A stretch of DNA of 64,000 nt, taken from the NCBI GenBank assembly GCA_903813345.2, contig CAIIXF020000001.1, forward strand, positions 7,569,098-7,633,097. Reading direction: 5' to 3'. This DNA comes from Owenia fusiformis. Its lineage: Eukaryota > Annelida > Polychaeta > Sabellida > Oweniidae. Made by a program: the position numbers and the translations under genes. The notes beneath the pieces are model-generated. The model worked only from the letters and a program-made list of their open reading frames with translations. It did no database searches and had not been told where the DNA came from. Shown here piece after piece: positions 25,601-33,519 of this stretch. The stretch's first letter is position 1. Each line of letters opens with the position of its first letter.

Positions 25601-26624
25601 TGGAAAATATGTTTCTACTAAAACAAATAATTTGCCCATAATTTGATGAAACTTTCTTTTATGGTACTATGTATGTTTATTGCCATCTATATAATAGAGA
25701 TACATGTTTACATATTATGTAACTTCTTAGAAAAAACAATATTTACTAACAAACGACCCTTGTTTCTTGACGAATGCCTAGCTACCACATTGGCACATGC
25801 CTCCAATCTAGATAGTACTTAACACTCTTGACACTAACATTGACAAACACCAATACAAGATATTATGAAACTGTATCTTCCCTATTGTTGGGACAGATTA
25901 CGGAGCCAATGAAGCAAAATTGAAAATAGAACATAGCTGATCGTACCCTACTCCAAGGTTGGTACGTTTGGGCTAATAATGTCATATTTAGTGGACAAGG
26001 GTGGCCCCCTGCTAGGTCCATGTTCCTCCCTAAGACTAAGCTTGTATTTGTGAATGCAACTTTCAGCTGTTGGTCGGGGGCTGTGGCCTACCGGTTTAAC
26101 ATACTATTTTATGACCAACTCATTAGAATATGAGTGGAATAGTGGTACATTAATATTTAAATGAGTTGGCCATAAAATAGTAGGTTATGAACCGGTAACC
26201 CACAGGCATTAGTTGCATTCGCGAATACAAACTAACCCTTTCTGCTGAATAAAATTACATTAAGTTAATTTGAACCACATGAGTACTTTCCTCAAGCAGA
26301 GACATATAAAACTGCCCCAAGGTTGGTACCACAGTATGGAACCTATGAAATTATGGAATGTTATCATGCGATAGAAATATACAAGATATGTAGATTAAAG
26401 GGTGGTGTTGGTGGTACCTTTATCAGATGTAATTTTAAAATGTATACTGTATATATATAATACAAACATACAACAAGAAAAATTTTCAATAGTTACACAG
26501 TTAGGTATAATTGTTTGTCTTTGTATGCTTTCAGGTTCTGGCACAGTGCCTCAGTATTGTGACATTAAACATGGACAAGCAAAATTCATTCAGTAACACT
26601 AGAGACCCAATTTTCAAGATGTGA
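1259..26624 (+). CDS. MCCC2-like: Methylcrotonoyl-CoA carboxylase beta-chain-like protein (carboxyltransferase family), 11 coding exons
   Basis: Eleven exons join in frame (1259-1622, 1878-2056, 2270-2350, 2984-3162, 3943-4132, 4512-4603, 4899-5059, 5454-5575, 6019-6114, 24424-24564, 26535-26624). They total 1,695 nt, or 564 codons plus stop, against about 563 residues in the human enzyme. Every junction has GT/AG ends and matching phase. Family landmarks in order are [122 protein letters not shown] and a C-terminal IFKM. The family is biotin-dependent and mitochondrial, and carboxylates 3-methylcrotonyl-CoA in leucine breakdown. The basic N-terminus ([13 protein letters not shown]) fits a targeting peptide. 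Several motif glycines are replaced: GFMVG by TPEQH, and GGSYGAGNYGM by [11 protein letters not shown]. It may therefore be a divergent paralogue rather than the canonical subunit. The exact 5' end is uncertain. Confidence 0.92.
1878..2056 (+). CDS. MCCC2-like: MCCC2-like exon 2
   Basis: Acceptor TTATTTTCAG ends at 1877 and donor GTAAAA starts at 2057. It encodes [16 protein letters not shown], the [10 protein letters not shown] helix and [11 protein letters not shown]. The GNDAT motif is conserved in the family. Confidence 0.95.
2270..2350 (+). CDS. MCCC2-like: MCCC2-like exon 3
   Basis: Acceptor TTTATTTTCAG and donor GTATAA. It encodes [20 protein letters not shown] and then SSKGIPQ, matching the conserved DVFPDRDH-FG segment of MCC beta. 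Confidence 0.95.
2984..3162 (+). CDS. MCCC2-like: MCCC2-like exon 4
   Basis: Acceptor TGTGTTTTAG and donor GTACAC. It encodes the [11 protein letters not shown] loop, [17 protein letters not shown] and the DLGGGMMHS motif of the N-terminal carboxyltransferase half. Confidence 0.96.
3943..4132 (+). CDS. MCCC2-like: MCCC2-like exon 5
   Basis: Acceptor CTCTGTTTCCAG and donor GTAATT. It encodes the linker between the carboxyltransferase halves: [15 protein letters not shown], then acidic [13 protein letters not shown], then [11 protein letters not shown]. Confidence 0.94.
4512..4603 (+). CDS. MCCC2-like: MCCC2-like exon 6
   Basis: Acceptor ATTACATTACAG and donor GTAAGT. It encodes [19 protein letters not shown] and [11 protein letters not shown], matching the human ARIVDGSRFTEFKAFYG region. 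Confidence 0.95.
4899..5059 (+). CDS. MCCC2-like: MCCC2-like exon 7
   Basis: Acceptor TTATTCCTAG and donor GTATGT. It encodes [20 protein letters not shown] and [19 protein letters not shown], residues about 362-416. The family normally has GFMVG directly after the QN-T stretch. Here it reads PEQHI, so the expected active-site glycines are absent. Confidence 0.93.
5454..5575 (+). CDS. MCCC2-like: MCCC2-like exon 8
   Basis: Acceptor GTGCTATTTCAG and donor GTAAAT. It encodes [20 protein letters not shown] and [13 protein letters not shown]. Three glycines of the usual GGSYGAGNYGM loop are replaced by N, E and A. Confidence 0.94.
6019..6114 (+). CDS. MCCC2-like: MCCC2-like exon 9
   Basis: Acceptor TTTGTATTCAG and donor GTAACA. 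It encodes [20 protein letters not shown] and [12 protein letters not shown]. The usual MGGEQAA motif after the PNAR block is not kept. An intron of about 18.3 kb follows. Confidence 0.93.
6833..6972. repeat. Degenerate minisatellite, unit about 17 bp
   Basis: About eight or nine imperfect copies of a GATGAAATGTCCAAGGG-like unit stand head to tail. No coding sense is apparent. It lies inside MCCC2-like intron 9. Confidence 0.75.
7770..7924. repeat. Dispersed 155-bp repeat R, copy 1
   Basis: Runs from TTTATTCTGCTTCATTC to TTAGCCTATTATAGCT, with several internal CTAATTAAG/CTTAATTAG palindromes. Near-identical copies are at 11965-12119 and 14702-14856, where the flank differs (ACTTTTAGGTGCGG). 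This suggests a short mobile repeat. Confidence 0.75.
7990..11561 (+). mobile_element. Young non-LTR retrotransposon (LINE, jockey/CR1/L2-like) with target-site duplication and poly(A)
   Basis: The element is bounded by an exact 15-bp direct repeat, AAATTGCTGGTCAGT, at 7975-7989 and 11562-11576. A poly(A) run of about 16 nt precedes the right copy, and an AATAAATAAAA signal lies at about 11525. It carries one long open frame with endonuclease and reverse transcriptase. No ORF1 or 5' UTR is present, so it is probably slightly 5'-truncated at the start of the endonuclease. A 13-bp tandem duplication (AAGTAAATCCAGT) sits at the 5' junction. It is inserted in the sense direction within MCCC2-like intron 9. 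Confidence 0.93.
8005..11289 (+). CDS. LINE ORF2: EEP endonuclease, reverse transcriptase and C-terminal zinc-knuckle-like region
   Basis: The frame is open from after TAA 8002 to TGA 11287, 1,094 codons. It reads through the first ORF-like start (TTG 8224) into upstream endonuclease sequence beginning [14 protein letters not shown]. Endonuclease signatures are [27 protein letters not shown] and GGSDHSTV. Reverse transcriptase signatures are [48 protein letters not shown] and the catalytic [15 protein letters not shown]...H...C knuckle ([17 protein letters not shown]) lies near the C-terminus. All catalytic residues that can be read are present and no frameshift is seen, so the copy looks recent and possibly still able to make protein. 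The native start codon is missing or lies upstream of the truncation. Confidence 0.92.
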   Translation, partial: VNPGPNYQGINVLYCNINGKISEGEKSNRFVELGITAKLQNCHILSVCEAGKNLDLNKLVIEGFHKPYQPHNPLGRGILLYVDEKLAFKPREDLSTINEIGWVEIVVDHKKILIGTCYRSPSMTLIGDIEQFNTLLEQSLDTAIRERKYDMILLNGDFNAKSKFFYDHDIDNFAGTKLYETMTTLGFEQFIHEPTRITENSKTCIDLVFSNSPGFMLGNEILAPIGGSDHSTVVSHIQLAANKQQSKHITKTWQYKDCNQPALNNEINTINWNDIINIGSIDDSCLNFSSKLSSVFDQYIPHKLKVRNSNDMPWFNDEIKMAINRRDKYYKKFKRNNTFDSKLKYKNKVEILGRLIDKAKENYENEICENLQTYSSGDHFYWNAIKKLLGNKFSSGIPTLSNPSLTKVCSSDEDKRNEFLNLFVGKFHYDTSNTTIDLPLFPTRTNKTLTCNLTTPAEIRSLIVDLDTSKSEGLDGITNKMLVMSAFSIDKPLALIFNRILSENIFPRSWKDGIIIPIYKNKGDKSDSSNYRPVTLLSTISKLFEKVLQKQVMKFLLDNNLLYENQSGFLPGHSTDSQLLSITNFIFSNFEKQTDVRGIFLDLESAFDKVKHNLLIHKLKSYGFDENILTLIKSYLSNRRVCTRLNGTLSEFSEENYINSGVPQGSILGPILFLLFINDLPEVIQSKCFIYADDTSIYVPVQKSEDIAVSNLLLQRDLDNVYDWSRVWGLNFKPSKTKEIIFSKSGRAQRNYPILTLSDREIERVKHHKHLGVILDNHLDFKEHIDQLKLKINKMLNPLIALKNRISSKHLERMYLSFILPKIEFGSIFYNCAPNYALITLDRLHYRAALVVTGAIKGSSEIKVLSALNWKSLSERRQEKMATLMYKVTKNKVPRYVHDIYRNLQNPGVERALRARHEYNIPARSSTKFTNSPAIAPIRIWKTISFDVKNSPSISAFKSRYNKWKYNPNPRSVLTTKLNLKRSIEIKLNRIRVDLASRADFYRHNFKEFTDPSCPCGFQQQTKSHLLLDCPLSNGAREVFTQNLKELPSFNYNNFATLTKSSKIKIMLFGDCKLSDECNKEITNLSANLIDKII
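11626..11968. repeat. Direct repeat X, copy 1
   Basis: About 343 bp from TTTTTGCAATGCTGC to TAATTTTCATTTA recur with few changes at 23397-23750. The two copies bracket most of the repeat block of intron 9. Repeat R interrupts the sequence immediately after this copy. Confidence 0.85.
11946..14682. repeat. Tandem duplication, unit of about 2,737 bp, copy A
   Basis: This copy starts AATTATTTCATAATTTTC and ends AGAAGTTGATGT. It is followed immediately by copy B. Line-by-line comparison shows near identity; the one length difference seen is an extra C in the poly-C run (about 13031 against 15777). It contains repeat R, a locally duplicated 71-bp stretch (about 13433-13580) and the left half of the fold-back element found complete after copy B. 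Short open frames inside are duplicated with it and do not look like genes. Confidence 0.95.
14683..17420. repeat. Tandem duplication, copy B
   Basis: Second copy of the 2.74-kb unit. Its right end runs into the rest of the fold-back element, whereas copy A stops in the middle of that element. The duplication breakpoint is therefore inside the fold-back. Near identity means either a very recent event or an assembly (haplotype) duplication. Confidence 0.95.
17082..17911. mobile_element. Fold-back DNA transposon, 830 bp, TTATT target duplication
   Basis: Terminal inverted repeats start CACAGGCTGGTATCGAAA and extend over nearly the whole element (arms of roughly 360-410 bp). A smaller inverted pair built on TTTGTCCGCT...GGAGCA lies in the centre. 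TTATT flanks both ends (17077-17081 and 17912-17916). No transposase frame is visible, so it is non-autonomous. Its left half is also present at about 14345-14682 because of the tandem duplication. Confidence 0.88.
17917..19217. other. AT-rich intron sequence, nothing recognised
   Basis: Very AT-rich, with no convincing exon, inverted-repeat element or tandem array. An AGATCTGCTAATTTT motif near 19180 echoes the AGATCTGCTAATCT motifs in the 2.74-kb unit. Confidence 0.5.
19278..20172 (-). mobile_element. 5'-truncated LINE, C-terminal ORF2 fragment with TAAA-type 3' tail
   Basis: Read on the minus strand, the element encodes the end of a LINE ORF2, then a 3' UTR, then a (TAAA)n tail (about 19273-19306 on the plus strand). 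Direct repeats of 60 bp flank it (19218-19277 and 20173-20232) with two or three mismatches, an unusually long target duplication. The right-hand repeat is the first unit of a long 86-bp minisatellite. Confidence 0.85.
19397..20185 (-). pseudogene. Truncated LINE ORF2, C-terminal region only
   Basis: A 262-codon open frame that lacks endonuclease and reverse transcriptase. It has the C-terminal cysteine/histidine knuckle [19 protein letters not shown] seen at the end of many LINE ORF2 proteins, then a charged tail ending in AKDRLK. The first few codons (MNKGI) come from flanking target DNA, so the ATG is accidental. Confidence 0.85.
20173..21110. repeat. 86-bp minisatellite, left part (about 10-11 units)
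   Basis: Each unit is about 26 bp of LINE 5'-end sequence (ATAAGCTTCAAGGACAGGAG...) plus the 60-bp target duplication (TTCCTTTGTTCATTTAAATG...TAGGCCTATATT). Two units carry a 10-bp insertion and a GATAGG variant, at about 20330 and 20690. They are four units apart, which indicates higher-order repeats. A fold-back element interrupts the array at 21111. Confidence 0.95.
21111..22543. mobile_element. CpG-rich fold-back transposon inserted in the minisatellite
   Basis: Inverted arms of about 310 bp (21111-21419 and 22233-22543) start ATATGGTTGGCCTATTAG. They flank about 815 bp of ordinary sequence with no transposase. The arms are studded with ACGGGCGT/ACGCCCGT octamers and variants, making them CpG-dense in AT-rich surroundings. 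ATTAT at 21106-21110 and 22544-22548 fits a 5-bp target duplication, and removing the element restores a minisatellite unit. Confidence 0.9.
22544..23087. repeat. 86-bp minisatellite, right part (about 6 units)
   Basis: Same unit as 20173-21110, continuing after the fold-back insertion and ending in a partial unit (GGACAGGAGAAGAT) that runs into unique sequence. Confidence 0.95.
23397..23750. repeat. Direct repeat X, copy 2
   Basis: Matches 11626-11968 with small indels (CAGATTG for CTGACTG, an extra GAA, an extra TTACATG). Here it continues into CAGAACATATAATTGACC instead of repeat R. Confidence 0.85.
23943..23980. repeat. CAAC/CCAA microsatellite
   Basis: Short run of CAACCAACCAACCAGCC type. 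The rest of 23751-24423 is unremarkable intron. Confidence 0.7.
24424..24564 (+). CDS. MCCC2-like: MCCC2-like exon 10
   Basis: Acceptor GGTTTTGCCATAG and donor GTAGGG. It encodes [20 protein letters not shown] and [14 protein letters not shown]. The RVWDDGI motif is strongly conserved. Reading continues in phase from exon 9 across the 18.3-kb intron. Confidence 0.93.
26043..26231. mobile_element. Fold-back MITE, about 190 bp
   Basis: Arms TTGTATTTGTGAATGCAAC and GTTGCATTCGCGAATACAA continue inward through CCGGTT and ACTATTTTATG-CCAACTCAT pairs, so almost the whole element is one hairpin. It lies in MCCC2-like intron 10. The rest of that intron shows nothing recognisable. Confidence 0.8.
26535..26624 (+). 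CDS. MCCC2-like: MCCC2-like exon 11 (terminal)
   Basis: Acceptor GTATGCTTTCAG. It encodes [20 protein letters not shown] and NTRDPIFKM, then TGA at 26622. The ending corresponds to the F-IFRM C-terminus of MCC beta. A candidate AATAAA lies at 26858-26863. Confidence 0.93.
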   Translation, partial: VLAQCLSIVTLNMDKQNSFSNTRDPIFKM

Positions 26625-26671
26625 TGTTTTTATGTTTTTTTTAACGAAAGAGATGTATGTCCAATGTAAAA

Positions 26672-26960
26672 CAAATTCCAGTGACGTAGCCAGGAAGAAA
26701 AAAGCGACGAGGCGAATAATATCCAAAATGGCGGCTATTTGACTCAGTCAGAAATATGAACCTAAAGTTAGGTAAAACACCATAAAAATATGAACTTGGT
26801 TCGATGGTGACAATCAAAGAACACGAAGATAACCGAGTAATAGAATATGCACAATTGAATAAAACAATTACATGTACCTTGATAGGGGAATATTTCTCAA
26901 AGTAGGGCTTTGCTAGAGAATTCATTGCGACTGAGCAGGAATAATTGAAAAAGTTCAACA
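26672..26960. repeat. Dispersed repeat, copy 1, in the MCCC2-like 3' flank
   Basis: Begins near CAGTGACGTAGCCAGGAAGA. A diverged copy occurs at about 58612-58812; they share AGCCAGGAAGAA, CACAATTGAATAAAA, GGAATATTTC and ATAATTGAAAAA blocks. It lies directly after the stop codon and may supply 3' UTR sequence, including the AATAAA. Confidence 0.65.
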
Positions 26961-28891
26961 ATTTGACATTCAGGGAGTCCTATGACTATCATCTTGTTGT
27001 CTTTCCGGGTAACTGAATTCCAGATAAACGGGAACTTCCAATCAGATATCAGTATTACAGCTGTATCTCTTCAGAGAACGTATTGACTATAATGTTTGGT
27101 TGTGTATTAAAAACAGATGAAGCCTACACAAGGGTGATGTTGAAAATATGAAAATCGATGATTTAATGTTATGTTTGAAGATAAATGTGACAATTTGTGT
27201 CTATAGCCATAAACAATAGATAACATCTCAGATAAGATGCAAGTTTGATACACAAAATTAATAACTATCCTATGTTTGGGTGCAATGTGTACATATTATT
27301 TAGTTTTTACAAGTATACTGTCAATTATATTTTGTTAATTTGAAGTTCACCTCAATTTTAGGATTACCAAAGAATTATTAATGACGTCAAAGAAAATTTC
27401 ATCATTTTATTTTCTGTTTAGTAAATCTTAAGCCTTCAAATCAAATAGCTGCCATTATTCAAGAAATAGCTAAATTGAGTAATATTAAATTAAGATAATT
27501 TACAGTATACTATATACTTGTATTACGTAACTGTTGAATTCAGAGACTGTGTTATTAACACGTCATGCATTTATAAACTTGTGAATTGGGTAGACATACA
27601 ACACAGTGTACAGGTGTATGACTGCTGGCCATGTCATGAACATGTATATATTAATTATGTATGGAACATCTGTTAGTTTGTCTGCACATCTTGCTCAAAA
27701 ATATTTTCATAAAACTACCCCTTGTTTATCAAATAAAGAGAATGATATGTCATAACAAAAATGCCTATAAATAGTTAAATTATGTTTTTATCCCAAGTGT
27801 TCTGTCTCATAAAAATAACCACCATTAAAAGCAAATTGCAATACAAAAAGACAGTACTGCGCAATTACTGAAAGAAAGTCACCAAAAAGGTCCAAAACTA
27901 AGCACTCCGGTAATAACTTCTGTCAGGACTTAATAATTCTTTGTCAATGCTTTTGTCATAAGAACACTGCATCCAGCATTGCATATGTCACAATTGTGAC
28001 GACATTGCTCCTCATATACCAGATTCCTGTTACCATAACAACCATAACCTTTTAATTTTGAAGTTCTATGTCTTGACAGTTGCTGGATGAATTTTTGTAA
28101 TATCATTCTACAATCTTTAGCAATTTCATCTCTGCTTATGGCATCATTTCAAGAAAATAACATTTATGAATAGACTCCCAGGGATTAACTTGGAGTTATG
28201 AAATGTACAATTTGAACTCTCATTCAGTCTTAAATTGTTTTTTATTTATGTCAAAAGCAATATTATTATTGTAACAACAGAAAAATATCAATTAAGATTA
28301 ATGAATGCTTGTTATGTAATGAATTTACTTATGTCCAGGCACATATGTTTTGTTTACTTAAGAACATCATTATGGTGACAAGAAAAAATAAGATTATTAT
28401 TTTAAAAAAACCTTAATCAAATGAATGATGTTAATGTTTTATATAAATTACCTTATTTGTAGGCACCTATGTTTTGGTTACATGTAAACATGTGTTTCAA
28501 CAGACTTTTTGGCAATAAACTGCCATGGGAACAAATTGGATGACCTCAACGAGGACATGGGTAACTAAGGCAACAGCATTCCTGTTCCTCTGCTTTAAAT
28601 ATTGAAAAATAGAAGTTTGATATACATGTACCATTGATGATACTATTATGTATATGGAAGTAATTCAGAAATGACTCGAATAATGGCAACTTTCTGAACA
28701 AGCATTTTTGATAAATTGATGCAAGAGAAAACTAAGACAAAAAACGTGATTTTTGTCAAAATTCCAGAAGATTCCATTATTGAAAGCGTCTTTCTAAATG
28801 AAGGGATTGCATTTTTGTAAGAAGAAAATCAGACACGTGTGTAATCTGATATCAACCCTGCTGACATATTTAATGTTGCCTATATCACGGT
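26961..28891. other. Intergenic sequence with old repeat fragments
   Basis: No gene seen. The TAGGCACCTATGTTTTG-type phrase near 28330 and 28463 recurs near 33348, followed by CATGG, so it is an old dispersed repeat. Confidence 0.45.
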
Positions 28892-29185
28892 GACTATCCA
28901 GGCCCTGTATATCGCGAGCAAGTTCCCTCTGACATCGCAAGCAATGAGCTCATGCTAGAAGTGGGGCCTTGAGAGATATGATATTAAAATATAGTTATAG
29001 TTGAAGAACATCATTGCCCTGCAATTGAAATAGCCATTGTACTATGAAATAAAGTGGTACAGAGTTTCACTAACTAACGTTTCATAGAAAATTTCATAGT
29101 TCAATTCTATCATATCTCTAAAGGCCCCGCTTCTAACACGAGCTCATCGCTCACAATGTCAGTGGGGCCTGTATAGTCCCTGTGT
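28892..29185. mobile_element. Fold-back MITE, about 290 bp
   Basis: Left arm (ATGAGCTCATGCTAGAAGTG, then GGGCCTTGAGAGATATGATA) pairs with right arm (TATCATATCTCTAAAGGCCC, then CGCTTCTAACACGAGCTCAT). The outer GGCC-TGTATA blocks also pair. The loop is about 110 bp. No coding frame. Confidence 0.8.
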
Positions 29186-29589
29186 ATATAGTCATCTAGT
29201 CGTATGTATTCGATATTCATACATAGCTAGGCATGATATAGCACAATCCAGCCAACACAACTTATATAAGATAATAGCCATTCTATATTTTACAACTGAT
29301 GAATGGTTATATTTTAAGACTAGCTAATCCCATCTTTTATCCGAGACCATGCTAAGACGAAAAATGTGATATGGAAGATTCAACCATTGAAAAATTTGTT
29401 TTTTAACTAGGGGGGGGGGGGGCGGGTCATTTTATTTTGAAGAAAATGAGCCAGAAAGAAGTAACATTTATGAAAAGACTCCCAGGGATAAACCCACAGC
29501 AATGAAATGTAAGATTTTTCACCTGGTCTCTTTCATGATTCATTACAATAAATTGTGTCGGCTATCCATTCTAAATATTGGTTAATTAT

Positions 29590-29860
29590 CTCAACGAAGC
29601 AGGTTTCGTAGGGATATAGTGATGCCCTCTGCTGTACATCTAAAACTTGTGATTTTTTAATAGATACTTTATTACTTGTCATTGACTGTTGACATTTTAG
29701 ATGTGGATTGTTTTTGTTGTTTTGTATGTTTTTTGTTATTGTCTTAAATTTTTAGATGTGTTTTTGTGTCGTTGTTTTTGGTTAATTTTCACTGTTGTGT
29801 TAAATGTTTAAACTTTTGTACTCCATGCTAAATGGGAAATAAAGAAATATGATAATAATA
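29590..29860 (+). repeat. Possible LINE 3' end
   Basis: A T-rich stretch ends CTAAATGGGAAATAAAGAAA followed by an ATAATAATA tail. This resembles the 3' UTR and tail of a LINE. No coding remnant is attached, so the call is tentative. A run of 12 G at about 29409 precedes it. Confidence 0.35.
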
Positions 29861-29982
29861 TTAAACTGGTTGAAAGCATAAACAATAACATTTGAAAACC
29901 AAACAACACATCACTCTTTGGATGTCTAATCATGTAATATCTTGTTGAGAACAATTTAGAACTCATATAAATTATAGTTTAA

Positions 29983-30471
29983 AGGCCCACTATGCTTAAT
30001 TTAGAAGGAAAAAGATAAAATAATCATTGAAACATGTTATTTACACACTCAATCAAATATGATAGAAAGCTTGATATGCATTGATATTGAACCAAGAAAA
30101 AATAACTCACATAGAAAACAGCATTTGAAGTTCGGAAATCTTAAATGGTGCATGCACTTTTTTTTACAAAGTGCATGTTTTTGAATAACTCTCGATTTAA
30201 AAGATGCCGACACTTCTATAAAAGTTAACGAATCATGTACTACAAACAACTTCGCCATCTCTCAGTGACATTTGTAAAAACTTGATATATAACAACTCGA
30301 CAGATCAAAAATATTTTTGATAATTTATTATAAGCTTTGATGTGGTTCTTTTGAGCTGTTTTGATGTCCAATGAAAGATAAAGGTACTTGTCAATCCATT
30401 GGGAAAACTATGAAGTTCAAAAGTAAGTCTTTGTTTTGCCAAAAAATGTTGAAAATATGCATAGTGAGGCT
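29983..30471. mobile_element. TTAA-flanked MITE, 489 bp
   Basis: TTAA at 29979-29982 and 30472-30475 flanks inverted termini AGGCCCACTATGC and AGCCTCACTATGC. TTAA targets are typical of piggyBac and Kolobok families. No transposase is encoded. Confidence 0.75.
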
Positions 30472-30475
30472 TTAA

Positions 30476-32188
30476 TATTTTAGATATTATATATTTTGTT
30501 CCTTGGGATTCACTAACCGTGGCGTTGCTGTTTTCTAGTTGAAGTTTTTCTTGGCTAACCAAGTATGTCATATCAATCTTCAGAATGACTTAAAATCTAA
30601 GTATCTCATGGTTCTTATTCAATAAGTATTGATTCAGTAATCATTTTAAGCAAGTTTTATAGATCAAAAAGATTTATATTAGGATGCCTCCAATTAGAAA
30701 AATCACTAAATGCTATTTTCATGTTGGTTTCAATAATTGATTTTTCCTTTGCCTTGTACTCATGTTTGCAGATATGCATTCAAGTATTATTTCTTTTATA
30801 GCACAATCGTAAATTGGATTTTCCAAGTCATTAACGGTGTGTAAAGCTTGCCTAATGCGAGCACTACTCTTATCATGCTAACACGAGAGTTACAACTACG
30901 TTCACCCCAACCAGTTGATATTTTCCAGTTAAGGAAATGGCCGTGACAACATTTTCTCAATATAATAATAATCTTATTTAATTCAGAATATTTGTGAATC
31001 ATATCTCTGTCATATATATTTATCAAAAATTAAAGAATTATCATTATTCAGGGAAATATGTACATTTTTATGTTTAATTGTTGCTTTTCCGAAAAATGTG
31101 AAAGTGGATTTCTTTTTAAGACAATTTTCACAAAATAATGGTATAATAATCACTATTGAAAATGGTATCTACTTATAAAATAAAAAATGCTCATTCATGG
31201 GAGCTACTGTAATAACTAATATGCACAATAACTTTATGTACAATGTATATGTTGACTTTTTTCATTTTTACTATGCCTATTGTAGATTGATGTGATAGAG
31301 TAAAGTATACTGTAACCTTTAATGTAATGGTACCATTATATTTAAATACAAATGAGTTGTTTTATTGTTGTTTTATTAGCATTGGTTTGAATTGTAAAAT
31401 AAAGTGCACGGATCTAAAAAATATATCCAGGAGACATAAATTGGTTGATGCGAGAGACCTATTCATGTACTATTCAGTATCATTTGTGTATGCAACATTA
31501 AACCATTTGTAACCTATGTTACTTATCATTGCACAATAAGTCAGTTGAGTAGACATGTTTTAAGACACTGTGAACAGTAGGTGAAATAGAGATTTCCCTA
31601 TGATATATGAGAAGTTTGAACAGTTATGAGAGAGTGAAAAGCTGTAGAGCCATCTTGTAATTGCAAAGTGAACACTGACATGCAACCCTCTCTCTCTCTC
31701 TCTTGTACTACTTGCACATACGCCAATGTCAATGTATACACCATCACCACCCGGGGACTACTGTCCCGCTCTCAATACACTTCAAAATGGTGCAGATCCA
31801 GCCAATAAATATCATAGCTTATTTGATTTACCAAAAAGAGGCACGGTTTGGAAAGGTCTATAGTGGAATATTTAATGATTACAAAATCAACTTTTATTTG
31901 GAAATGGCTGAAAATTTGAATATTATATTTGAAGAGAACCTGTATGTGAGCGTGTGATATTTCGACCGCCGGGGACCACTCTCTTTCGCTCTCAATTCAC
32001 TTTCCCAGGGACATAATCAAAAATTATTTTCCGCATACCTTTATTACCTTTATTTACCTTTACCTTTGTTTATACTCAATCGGCCTGTAAACACTACGAA
32101 TGGGAGAACTTATCCATAGAGGACCATATAACTCTACACGTTCACGTACAAGTTTTTGATATAACGTGTAACTTATCCTCGCTAATTA
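30476..32188. other. Intergenic, low-information sequence with a CT microsatellite
   Basis: No gene seen. A (CT)n run lies at about 31688-31703. CCGGGGACTACTGTCCCGCTCTCAAT (near 31750) and CCGGGGACCACTCTCTTTCG (near 31970) are related fragments. ACTCAATCGGCCTGTAAACA near 32077 recurs after the next element (33268), so that element split or sits between two related sequences. Confidence 0.45.
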
Positions 32189-32190
32189 TA

Positions 32191-33240
32191 CAGGGTGTCA
32201 AATAAGTCCCGCCCCACCCCCTCTACAGCCAAAACCAAGATATATGGTACCAAGTGTGATATATCATTGGAAAGGTCTTTCAAAGTTACATTGATTGACA
32301 TATATCTGACTCTTGTCAATCAATCTCACAAATTTTTACATTGTATCAATTGAGGTGACCATAGGCCTAGAAATATGGCAATTTGGCGTATTTTGCAGGA
32401 TTTTAAAGATGCATTATGCCATAGGTTTCTCCCCCACACAACCAATGATGTCCTATTGTTATTGCTCATTTAATATCTCACATACCATGGATATATCTTG
32501 AGAATAACACAATCGATTCCTCGGCTAGCAAGGGGAATCCCCATTGAGTCCCACAAGCGCCCACAAGCGCCTTGCACCAGGCAGCCAATCAGGTTTATGA
32601 TAAACAAATTCAGCGACCAATCAGATAACAGGAGGACTTTCCCGGTATATTCAAACGTCAGATTGAATTAATTTCTTCGAAAATAATTAGATCGGCCAGC
32701 ACAATCGCAAAATTAACACTGAAAGAGGGGGATTTGGGAATTCTTCTTTGGTAAGTAGATGGGTATATATGTGGTGAAACTCAATATGCAAAAAAGTCCA
32801 GAGGGGTCTTGATTGTGCTAGCCTATGGCATAGAGCCTCTTTAAGAATCGGGTATATGAAAAGTCAAAGGACCTAAAGATGACTACATATGTATATGGCA
32901 ATGAATTATACCAATTTCTGGATAGGTTTAGATGTGTAAAAAATATAGGTGAAAGGAAAATGGTGAAAACCTTTTTGTAACAAGCGGAATGCGAAAAATA
33001 TTAACTTTTGATATATTTCTGGGGTCATATCCTTCTCATTTTGACGCAAAAAAAGCTGCTTAAGGAGGGTGCACTTACTATAAAGGACATCATGAAAACA
33101 TAGGTGAATTTCATCCAAAATACTTGAGATTTGGTGAGTTAACATAACTTTGGATGATCTTTCCAATGGTATATCACACTAGATACCATCTATTAAGGAT
33201 TTAGCTGTAGCAGGGGGGGCGGGACTTATTTGACACCCTG
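32191..33240. mobile_element. Non-autonomous mariner-like element, 1,050 bp
   Basis: Inverted termini CAGGGTGTCAAATAAGTCCC are exact at both ends. Similarity of the arms continues for about 110 bp (CTACAG, GTGTGATATA-CATTGGAAAG). The element is flanked by TA, possibly TATA (32187-32190 and 33241-33244), as for Tc1/mariner. No transposase frame was found. An internal CCCACAAGCGCCCACAAGCG duplication lies near 32550. Confidence 0.85.
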
Positions 33241-33519
33241 TATACTCGTAATGACGCCATAACAGTCTCAATCGGACAAGTAAACACTACAAATGGGAGA
33301 ACAAATCCATAGAGGAAATTGTTATGTTGCTATTTTTACTAAATCTAGGCATCTATGTTTTGTTTATACATAAAAATGTTATGATTTCAATAGATTTTTG
33401 GCCATAAATGTTACCATGGAAATGATAATGAGCGATAATTCGCACTGATGCATATTATTATACTTGTATACCCCATTTGTATTCTAGATGCTCATTGGCT
33501 TATTCATGGTCCCATAATA